This document shows, piece by piece, positions 56,064 through 64,000 of a stretch of 64,000 bases of DNA (its first letter is position 1; each line of letters opens with the position of its first letter). The notes beneath the pieces were generated by a model, which did not search any database, was not told where the DNA came from, and saw only the letters and a list, made by a program, of their open reading frames with translations. Origin of the DNA: Strobilurus pachycystidiatus (Eukaryota > Basidiomycota > Agaricomycetes > Agaricales > Physalacriaceae). The DNA lies in assembly GCA_019915135.1 (NCBI GenBank), contig JAHLMK010000021.1:62001-126000 (forward strand). Reading direction: 5' to 3'. A program made the translations under genes and the position numbers.

Positions 56064-57007
56064 ATGCCACGAGACATTCGATCGTCCGACCGCCATCGCT
56101 TCGACGCGCATGCACGAACGGCTGACTTTGACGACGCGTCTTCCGTCATTACGAGCACATCCAAGGTCGACTGGAATGACAACGCCCGTCTGGATGACCT
56201 TCGGTCGTCTTTTGGCAGACTAGATGTCTCCAACAGTGCCTCTGTAGTGTCAGGCACATCCACGGTTGACTGGAACGACCGCCGTGCCCTTCCTGAGACC
56301 CCGCGTGCCTCTTCTATTGTCACTGGTGCTTCGACAGTCCAATGGAACGACAGGACCCCTACCTCTGTATGTTCTCTCTTATTCCTTCACTATCAGATAC
56401 TAATTCGTGGCATCAGTACACCCCATCTCCCTCTACACGCACCAATAATGCTACGCCTCGGAAAATCAACACCGCTGTCTTAGGCGGTCCTGAAGCGGAA
56501 CGTGCTGAGCGCAAACACGCAGAACGAGAGGCTGCGTGGAAGCGATCTCCGTCCTACTCCACCGGTGCCACTAGCGTGCCAGTAGCCCCTCGACACAGGC
56601 CTCAGGCAGAGCCCGCACCTGTTCGGGACAGCGAAAAACGACATGCTGCACCAAAAGCACAGCCCAATCGCGATGCTCCGAAGCCTGTGATACCACCAGT
56701 GATTCCCTCGCCACCACCAGTATTTCCCCATGGCTTCTGCCCGTGCGGCCGCTCGGAGTCATCACCGTCTACTCCGAGACCCAGCCGTACTCCTATGCCT
56801 GTCAGATATGATTATGTCCCTCACGTCGATGCCCGCACTGGGCAGATGTTTTATATGCCCCTGCCTTCGCCACACCAGCCTGCATTCCAGTCAGGCTGGC
56901 CAGCACCTCAATACGCTCATCCACGTTCTTCAACCCGTTGTCATGGCTGTCACGGTGATTGTCTCTGCCACCAGCTACCTGGCTCGTTTTGCACTGGTTG
57001 TAGCTAG
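56064..57007 (+). CDS. Protein with three VDWND repeats and a Cys-rich tail
   Basis: Two exons (56064-56366 and 56417-57007) give 297 residues. The first exon holds three repeats of a hydrophobic-Thr/Ser-rich motif: SVITSTSKVDWND, SVVSGTSTVDWND and SIVTGASTVQWND. The same motif occurs once near the N-terminus of B1, B2 and B4 (for example STITGASTVDWDD). Between repeats 1 and 2, ARLDDLRSSFGRLDVSN is also close to TRLDDLDASLEGLGIAD of B1. The second exon is Pro-rich and charged, with a segment RYDYVPHVDARTGQMFYMP. It ends in a Cys/His-rich tail (RCHGCHGDCLCHQLPGS). There is no signal peptide or membrane helix. No family is recognised; it looks like a disordered adaptor that shares a short linear module with the B proteins. 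Confidence 0.65.
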
Positions 57008-57380
57008 TACACGCAGGTGTTTTCCGGTGTCGTTGTATGGACCCCTCCGTTCAAACCGAAGGACTCGGGTGTAGCTAGTTAGGTCTATGTCATGTATTAT
57101 AGTATTATGGTTAGCAGCGTTCAAACTGTACTTGTCGTATGCCTTACGCAATTTTGGTGGGTTACTCTTGTAATTGTAGGTGGCAGACGTTTCTTACGCT
57201 CCAATGGACATTTCTCATGCGCGTCGTTGAGCTAGATATGAAGGAGATTGCATTACTTGGCTCAGCATTCCCAAACTCTTTGGCTACTACTCATATGTGC
57301 CGACTCCATTGTGGATTATGTTCCGCAGCCGCCCGACATGCCCTACGAAGATTTCCAACCCATTTCAGCTGCGCGGTCGC

Positions 57381-60300
57381 TCAAGTGACACTCGCTGATG
57401 TGGTCAAAAACTGCAGAAGGACAAGAATATCAGAACCGCTTCGCTCCGGCTCGTCTGAAGTTCGACTCACCGTTGAAAGTCGAATGAGCTCTTGCTGAGT
57501 TATAGCATGCTGCTCCAACTGCTCCGCGTGGTATCTTCTGTCGAACTCTTCTATCTCTGCCATTCCTGAAAGCAGCAGTTTGTGTCCCGCTTGAAGTTCT
57601 GCCAGAAGCCGCTGGATCATGATATCGTTCCTGATCTGACAGTACATGAGCAATCTCGGCAGCGGCGTTTGAAGTTTTGCGAAGTCTACCTGGAATATGG
57701 CGAGCTCGCTGTCGAGGGTCTCGCGTATAGTTTGCACGATCTCTTTGATCTTGACCTGATAGACAAAGGCTTCAAACCTGCGGTACTTGGTGAGCACTTC
57801 CACGCGTTCCTTGACGATGTGTAAGGTCCTATAGTAGAAATTATATTAGTCTGAGGAGGGATCCCAGGAAGATGATTGCTACGTACGTTAGAAGTCCATC
57901 GATTCGCGGGTCCGATGTACCCCGAGGATTACTGGTGGACGAACAAGTGACTTCAACGAGTATTGCTTGATAAACCTTGGCTGCGTAGGCGGCCAATGCC
58001 ATACAAGTCTCCCGCGTCGATTTGGCACTCTGGAAGCTTCTGTCAGAACTGCACACTGTCCCTCAAGCTGGATCGAATCACATACCTGCACGAGTGTGAG
58101 GATCTTGCGCACGGCCCCAGATGCCCCTTCAACCAAGTTGCCGACTAGCGGTACCAACTTGGCCACGCTCTCGGTGATATCCAGTCCCGCGATAAATGCG
58201 TCGATATTGATGCCGTCTACCAAGCTCAAGTCCATTGTCCTTATAATGGTAGGTTTGATCTCTTCGACTTGGGAGAGAATGTCACGTTGCGAGTGTGTGC
58301 TATGAAACGACAAAACCAAAAGGTGCAGAACGCCACGAAGGATATCGTTTTCCGATGTCCACTTGGATGAGGAGAGATCAATCAGCTCATGAGCTCTCCT
58401 ATGCGCCACATTAGTCCGCACAATTGCCAATGTCAGCGTGCAGTATTGTACTCACCCGTTTCCATCCAAAAGACGAGGAACTCCGTCAACAAAAGCAACA
58501 TCCTTGATGAGTCGGTCATGGGCAGATGTTTCAAGAATGTATTCGAGCAGGCCGAGCATGTCATGTAGCGTTTTCAGGTATGAAGACTATGACAATGAGG
58601 CAGATGAGCGTCTCAATCGACCTTCGTAATTTTGTGACCTACCAATTCAGAAATCTCTTCATCCCGACGTATCAGTCGCCACACCGACTGTAGAGAGTGG
58701 CGGAGATCCGCAGACACGTGTACCGCCTCTAGGAGACAACCGTAAACATCACAGAAGAGGGCTATCTCCGTTCGGCAGTCAATGCAATTTGGATACCGAG
58801 GGTCATAGCCAAACTTGGACTGCCAGTCTTTATCTGGATGCTGCTGCCTGCGCGCACTGTCCGTGCTAAACCTACGAGCTACCAAAGTCAGCCTTGGAGT
58901 ATGCAAGTCCAAATCAGATGGTGAAAGCGGGTGCTGCTGTCTGCTTATCGCGGAATTGAGATATCTAACCTGCCCCTGTGTGGTGCCGTGTTCTTTCAGC
59001 TGCTTCTCGTGTCGTTGTCTCTTGGAATCCTTTGTCTTGTTCATCCGAGAGAGCATAGCTCTCTGCTGAACCTTAAAATCCGCTAGAACGCGAACGGTCG
59101 ATATATTACACCGGATCTGATGGCCTGTCAGCAAGTCTGCACAAATGTAGTACGCAGTCACGATACCTTGAAGGCGGCAAGTGCATCATCAAGAGATGCG
59201 TGTAAGCTCGCCAGTACGTTGTTGACTCTTCGTTGATACACAGCGTATTTGACATCGCTATACCCTGCAAGCAATTTGACTTGTCTCTTGACATCCCACA
59301 ACGTCTTCAACACGGACGAAACAGACTCCAAAGGCATTTCCGTGCTCGTTGAAGTACCGCTTGAGGGCAACGCGACCTCGTTGACTATTGTTGAAATGAC
59401 ATTGGACGCGTGTAAGGCCAATGACGTGCAGGCCAACTTCATTGACTTCGACTTTGCAGTCTACAAAGACCATTAAACCCGAATCAGGACTGATTTGCAG
59501 GGAGAGTAGTTTACCTGGACGTAGGCGGCGATCTTCCGAATGGCCCCAAAGGCGCCTTCGATGAAGTTACCTGCCACGGGAATCATCTTCGCAGCACTCT
59601 CAAGAACTTCCAGGTAAGAGCAAAGGCTATCAACAGTCACAGTGTCTGACCGTCCAAGGACTGTCTCTGGGAACTCGACGGGGATCCTCGTGTTTTGCGA
59701 CCTGAGTGTCTCGACCCGTTCATGCATCTCTCGAAAGTATGGGAGGAGGAGGGGAAGAATGTAAGGAAAAACGCTTCGTGGTGCAAAGTATTTGTAGAGC
59801 TGCTGATAGGTTCGTTCGCTGTGAGCTTGCATAAGTAAGCAATGCGAAGGTAGTTCGGTTGCATAGAAGCTCGACCCACCCGTTGCTGTCTATCAGGTCC
59901 CAAGCGACACTACCTCTGACCACATTGCCGATCTTCTTTTCATGTGGTGAAGTCTCAAGCAGACACTTGAGTACACTGAGTATACGAGTGAGTGAGACCC
60001 CCCACTCAGCGCTCTAAATGGAGGTGAGATTTAGGTTGGGCAGAAGTGTCGCGACTTACGTGTTGGCTCGTAATATGTTCATGGCACCAGCGCCACTGTT
60101 GGCGTAAATGTTCACGAAAATCCGGTTTTACATCTACAATAGTGAGCAGGCAGCGATACAGATCGCCTAACAGAACCCAGTCTGGCCGTTCTGTCTCCAA
60201 CCAGCGTTTGCGAGCTACAACGACGTAGTCAAACCTTCGAATTCTAGCATGGCGTTTGGCTCACCATGGTATTCTGCATCAGGGAAGGTCTGCTCCGAAG

Positions 60301-60639
60301 ACTCATGGCGGTTCAAATTCAGTATTGGACCCATGCCGCTTTCCCGACCCTGATCCGACTCTCCTTGCGTACTTTCTGAGTCCGAGTCTGGGCGAAGGTA
60401 CCGGGTGACCAGCAGTCTTGCCCATTCAATGACTATTTCCGAGCTGTAACGACGTTGTCAACACTTTGAATCTCAGCATGGGGTTCGGCTCACGGTAGAA
60501 TGTCCCACAAAGAATGGATGTCACGGAAAAATGCACGAAAGTCTTCATCGCTGGACTCCGGTGAGGTGCTACACGCCTCATCATCCACCGACGGAAGGAA
60601 AGACGCATCGTCAAAACCGTCGTGGGTACCGGCAGACAT
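57381..60639 (-). CDS. Large protein with internally duplicated helical (MLKL-NTD-like) domain
   Basis: This is a multi-exon gene starting MSAGTHDGFDDASFLPSVDD. Two homologous halves follow each other in one reading frame. Each has: a helical lead (unit 1 WVLLGDLYRCLLTIVD, unit 2 IALFCDVYGCLLEAVH); a short conserved piece (unit 1 LLETSPHEKKIG, unit 2 ILETSAHDRLIK); a core (unit 1 ESAAKMIPVAGNFIEGAFGA, unit 2 ESVAKLVPLVGNLVEGASGA, each continuing IRK/VRK); and a closing helical pair (unit 1 NVLASLHASLDDALAAFK, unit 2 EIVQTIRETLDSELAIFQ). The exon at 58613-59120 contains the end of unit 1 and the start of unit 2, so this is one fused gene and not two. The core resembles the four-helix N-terminal domain of MLKL-like proteins that occurs widely in basidiomycetes; this call is by pattern only. 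The exact splice sites in the second half are provisional. No nucleotide-binding domain is visible. Confidence 0.6.
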
Positions 60640-60714
60640 TGTCACGGATGTTGAAAGTACGAGGATAAGAGGCGGAGGCTATGCTGTCAGGAGGGCAATG
60701 CTGCCCAGAGTCCA

Positions 60715-61113
60715 CTACATGACATTGACAGCCTCGAGTCTATTGGTAGACATCAATGAATGCACACCGGATATGATAGCGCTGAACTTGCCTTGAATAC
60801 CCGACAGAGGTGGAATATCTCCCTGCCCTATGTAGATATAGCTCATACTAGAGAGATCCGGATGAGCAGGAGATCGTGGCGAACATTTCGATATGTGTGA
60901 GCCTGAGAACGAAGCGACTCCGGGGGTGCCATTGCCGGGTAGGTTATGGGCGGTTGTTCGTCCAATGCTGGCGCGTAAGGGTATGGGGGCGTTAGTCGCG
61001 TTGTTCGACGCTACATTGCAGTGAGTAAAGACTTCTGCAGCCTGGAAGGCGATTATGTATGCCGCCGCTGCATTGTTCCGCGCATTGGGTTGATTTTCTC
61101 TGTTGCTAGACAT
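60715..61113 (-). CDS. Possible small gene, 132 residues
   Basis: This is an intronless minus-strand frame starting MSSNRENQPNARNNAAAAY and ending LMSTNRLEAVNVM. It has a fairly normal composition but no recognised domain, no paralogue in the window and no promoter evidence. A plus-strand frame overlaps it at 61103-61444 (with SDFNAIQTVQTLLLARQRS), so at most one of the two is likely real. Confidence 0.3.
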   Translation of the reverse strand: MSSNRENQPNARNNAAAAYIIAFQAAEVFTHCNVASNNATNAPIPLRASIGRTTAHNLPGNGTPGVASFSGSHISKCSPRSPAHPDLSSMSYIYIGQGDIPPLSGIQGKFSAIISGVHSLMSTNRLEAVNVM

Positions 61114-61615
61114 GATTTGCTCGTGCTGGCGACGCGGAATCAGAGCGAAAGAGGAATGGAAACATCGTGGTCATCGTCGTCCAAAGGCAAGCCGTGTCCA
61201 GGGTCGATCACCTACTTTTGCCTCTGCCACTGCCAGTGCCAGTGACTCGTCCGACTTCAACGCAATCCAAACGGTCCAGACTCTCTTGCTCGCCCGCCAA
61301 CGTAGCAAAGAGGTCCTTCGGAATTCTCTACAATTGTCATTGTCTCCGCCGCAACCGTTGTCAATCCGACGTTGTACCTTTGCAGAATTCGATGGAAGTG
61401 TGTCCACTTCGATCCACCGTGACCCTCAGGTATTTGTCTTCTAGCTTGAGCAGAGCAACAAAAATGCACTGAATCTTACTCGTGCAATTGCAATCTGTAG
61501 TATAGTATCTATATCTTGTTGAAGAGTCCCTGTCATGTGTAGCTAAATGTTTCTATTTCTGAGCCGTCCATCCTCTGAACCGAAGAAATAATTGTTGTTA
61601 CCATCCAAAGGTTCA

Positions 61616-62567
61616 TCACCATCCCGACCCAATCATCGCCGGTGGCGGCGTCTCGTCGTGATTGGCTTCAATCCTGAAGTCGCGTCCTGCACGAGGCCTG
61701 GGCGGGGGAGTCTTTGGCTGTAAACAGTCGTTAGGCGAGCACTAGCGCGAAGCAAACAGCCAAGCAGAGCGCATACCTGCTTGCGCCCAAGAGCCTGCTG
61801 CTTAGCAAATGCCGCTCCTTGCGACTGGGTTCCCTTCAGCTGTGGAGGTCAGTTAGAAATTTTTAAACCAGGACAGTGGGCAGCGTACTTTGGAGAGAAT
61901 GCCTCTCTTGGCGGGAACACGACGGGGCGAGTTCCTAGCTTGGATGGGGCTCTGTAAGGAAGACGAGTCAGCTTGATAACCGTGACAAGAACACCAACAC
62001 TACTTACGGCGTAGGAGGCCTCAAGCTATCAGACGGGTCAGAGATTGTCCACTGATAAATGTGAAGTACCGACCTCCTCATCCTCATAGCGTAATGGCGA
62101 GACGGGTACACGTCTCGGCTCCTTGAGAGCGCGGGCCTACAGTCAGGGATCTCAGGGGAGGAAGTTTGAAGTTTGAACAGGACAGAAGACGTACCCTTGG
62201 ATGATTCGGGGTGGCAACTATCCTGCTCGCCTTGTCCGCCTTGATCTGGGCTAGTTTTTCCTCTACAGAAAATTTCAGCAAGGCGGGAAGAGATGTTGGA
62301 ATGACGAGACTGACGGCAGCGAGCAATCTTGTCAATCAAGGACTTCTCCTTCTTGCGGGTGAGAACCACGGTCTTGCTCTTTACGAGGAACGTAGCCTTG
62401 ATGCTGTCGTGGCGAAGCGTCTCATGGTTGAGCGCGACTGTCTTCCTCTCGATGGCGTGAACGGTCTTGCACAGCGCGATTCCGACTATGCGGGCGTATT
62501 CCAAAAGTTCTGCGTGCGAGACGGTGGAGAGGCCAGAGACAGAAGAATACACAGTCATGTCTGACAT
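61616..62567 (-). CDS. Hypothetical basic protein with Pro-rich C-terminus
   Basis: This is a seven-exon gene. Exon 1 (62315-62567) reads MSDMTVYSSVSGLSTVSHAE and a helical stretch to EKSLIDKIARC. The following small exons give QEKLAQIKADKASRIVATP, ARALKEPRRVPVSPLRYEDEE, LEASYA, SPIQARNSPRRVPAKRGILSK, LKGTQSQGAAFAKQQALGRKQ, and finally PKTPPPRPRAGRDFRIEANH ending GSGW. All junctions have good GT/AG ends and keep the frame, which makes the model convincing although no family is recognised. The basic, Pro-rich C-terminal half looks disordered, perhaps nuclear. It starts 128 bases from the divergent coiled-coil gene at 62696. Confidence 0.62.
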
Positions 62568-62695
62568 AGTAGCTTGATGTGGGTCGGCGGGATGATGAGG
62601 GAATAGAAGAAAGAAGGGCGATTATTTGGCCACATTGTGGCGTAGTAGATCTCTTCCACAGGTCACGCGTCTTTGACGTATCTTGCACTGTCATC

Positions 62696-63080
62696 ATGAC
62701 TTTACCGCTAGTCGACCTCACAGAGAACCCAAACACATTAGTCGACACCGTGGATGAACAAAGCCGTCAACTCGCCCAGTTAACGGCCGAGCATACCGCC
62801 AAGCAGGACCAGGCGAACATCATGGAGGCAAGCATACGCGAGATGGATAATGAGTTCGTCGCCATCAACACACGCATTCCAGCCCTGCAAGGTCAGAAAG
62901 CATCTGTTGTCAGCTATAGCATTGCATGCTGACCCGCGGACTCGCACAGACGAACTCGCCTCTCTGGAGGCACAGCTCAAGCACGAGTCTGGCGAAGTTG
63001 CCGGAGGTTCGAGTCGCGGTGGCGGTATATTGTTTAGCTTCAATTTCAGACTTGAAGCTCACATTGATGTCCTTAATTAA
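62696..63080 (+). CDS. Small coiled-coil protein (possibly Spc24-like)
   Basis: Two exons (62696-62891 and 62950-63080) give 108 residues: MTLPLVDLTENPNTLVDTVD, then a heptad-rich helix (QSRQLAQLTAEHTAKQDQA through ELASLEAQLKHESGE). With the second exon read straight through, the protein ends HIDVLN. If a further intron (GTTCGAG to TTTCAG, 63007-63048) is removed, the reading continues as DLKLTLMSLIKVSSVTGELG, recalling the small C-terminal fold of kinetochore protein Spc24 after its coiled coil. This resemblance is weak, and the 3' structure is unresolved. It shares a 128-base divergent promoter with the gene at 61616-62567. Confidence 0.45.
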
Positions 63081-64000
63081 AGTGTCCTCAGTCACCGGCG
63101 AATTAGGTGAGATTTACAAAAGGCGAGTATATGTTTCAGGCTGACAAGCGTACGCGTAGGCAAGGCCCGCTCGCAACGATCAGGCCGAGACGCTGGTGCG
63201 TATCTTTGCAAACACTGTCCGTTATAGTTATGGTGTTAACCGATACACAGGGAAAAGAAAGAAGTGAAAGAAGTGATATGGCTCGGATAGCAGTGTAAAT
63301 AATTTCGAAGACATTGGTTGTATACTCTAGTGTATGGTGTGAATCCAGCGTGGTTCCCTCCCAGAGTCAATGGACCCCGAGAAGATGAATCAAGCAGGAA
63401 ATACCACAAAATATCCTCGTTCACGATAGGCACTCGGTTAAGTTCATACGCCTCCCGGACAACAGGAAGGACGTGTCGTACATCGCAGCGATGCGAACCG
63501 TTGAAATATGCCCGGAACTACTCCTACAAACCCCAGCGCGCCAATTTCTGAGAAAAATATTAATAAGAAAACTAGTTGAACGGATGTTCGAAGACCAACC
63601 CTTCATGCTTCGGAGAGCGCAGACGTGACAAGCAGCCCAATCAAACCAAAGGTCCGCTCTGCCCAAGGACATCATAACCCATAGGGTTCAGTCCATCAAG
63701 ACATAGGTGTCGGATTCAAGGCCAGCCCTCTACTTCGTCGGGGACAACCCAAGCTACATCGCTGGCACGCCAGCTTAGACCATCCACTGATAGCGCCGAC
63801 CGCCATCCTCCCACCATCCAGCGCGATACCCGACGCACACGAACACCACTGCTTGAGCCTTAGCCGGATACCTAGCATACCGGCGCAGTTTTGGTGTCAT
63901 GTTTGTGTGGCTCGACATGGCAACACATTTGTTCCACGTACGCTGGTGAATGATGGAGACGATGGTCGGCGTTAATCAGCTTCATCCAGTCGACGATAAT
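63081..64000. other. Right-edge stretch without a supported gene
   Basis: Possible 3' exons of the coiled-coil gene lie in the first 200 bases; beyond that, the short open frames on both strands (63318-63551 +, 63421-63675 -, 63696-63878 -) have no recognisable content. Confidence 0.35.

Noticed and set aside
58613..58640. Boundary between two separate genes in the MLKL-NTD-like locus
   Set aside because: The open exon at 58613-59120 carries the end of unit 1 and the start of unit 2 without a stop or a new start, so a single gene is more likely.

Overview
The window reads as nuclear DNA of a filamentous basidiomycete, most likely a mushroom-forming Agaricomycete. Most genes are broken by short introns of about 45-65 bases with GT/AG ends, both strands are used, intergenic gaps are short, and several families are typical of Agaricomycetes (F-box/LRR-like proteins, a DUF6534-type membrane protein, a DUF1275 protein, an HMG-box factor). 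Gene models were built by hand from reading frames and splice signals. For many of them the exon lengths sum to an exact multiple of three, which supports the splicing. No tRNA, rRNA, CRISPR array or complete transposon was recognised.

Left part (0.8-14 kb), ordinary housekeeping and accessory genes: DUF1275 membrane protein (788-1828 +), HMG-box factor (2270-3449 -), GT25-like glycosyltransferase (4159-5380 -), TPR-like protein (5580-8044 -), single-pass membrane protein (8364-9842 -), secreted S33/TAP-like hydrolase (10724-12783 +) and a 199-residue unknown (13290-14007 -).

Middle part (14.2-33.2 kb), the most interesting region. A divergent pair comes first: a 622-residue B-family relative (B0, -) and an intact USP-type deubiquitinase (17144-19786 +). 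Four tandem copies of a two-gene module follow. Each module has a plus-strand gene A (about 230-250 residues, 6 exons) and a minus-strand gene B (about 440 residues, 2 exons), facing each other tail to tail. In three modules the two stop codons overlap (4, 6 and 4 bases); in the other they are 3 bases apart. All four B frames look intact, whereas A2 is frameshifted and A4 has an in-frame stop. A truncated copy of the deubiquitinase 5' end closes the array at 32.7-33.2 kb. Neither A nor B matches a family I recognise.

Right part (34.7-64 kb): short-chain dehydrogenase, O-methyltransferase-like protein, two F-box-like genes, DUF6534-type membrane protein, a gene-poor degenerate stretch (43.6-46.8 kb), EMB8/Eht1-like alpha/beta hydrolase, CorA metal transporter, a tandem pair of F-box-like paralogues, a protein with three copies of the VDWND motif also found at the B-protein N-termini, a large gene with an internal duplication resembling the MLKL-type helical domain, and a head-to-head pair of small genes near the right end.

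The sequence does not show how the genes work together. The presence of a deubiquitinase and four F-box-like genes invites a ubiquitin-related reading of the neighbourhood, but that is inference only.
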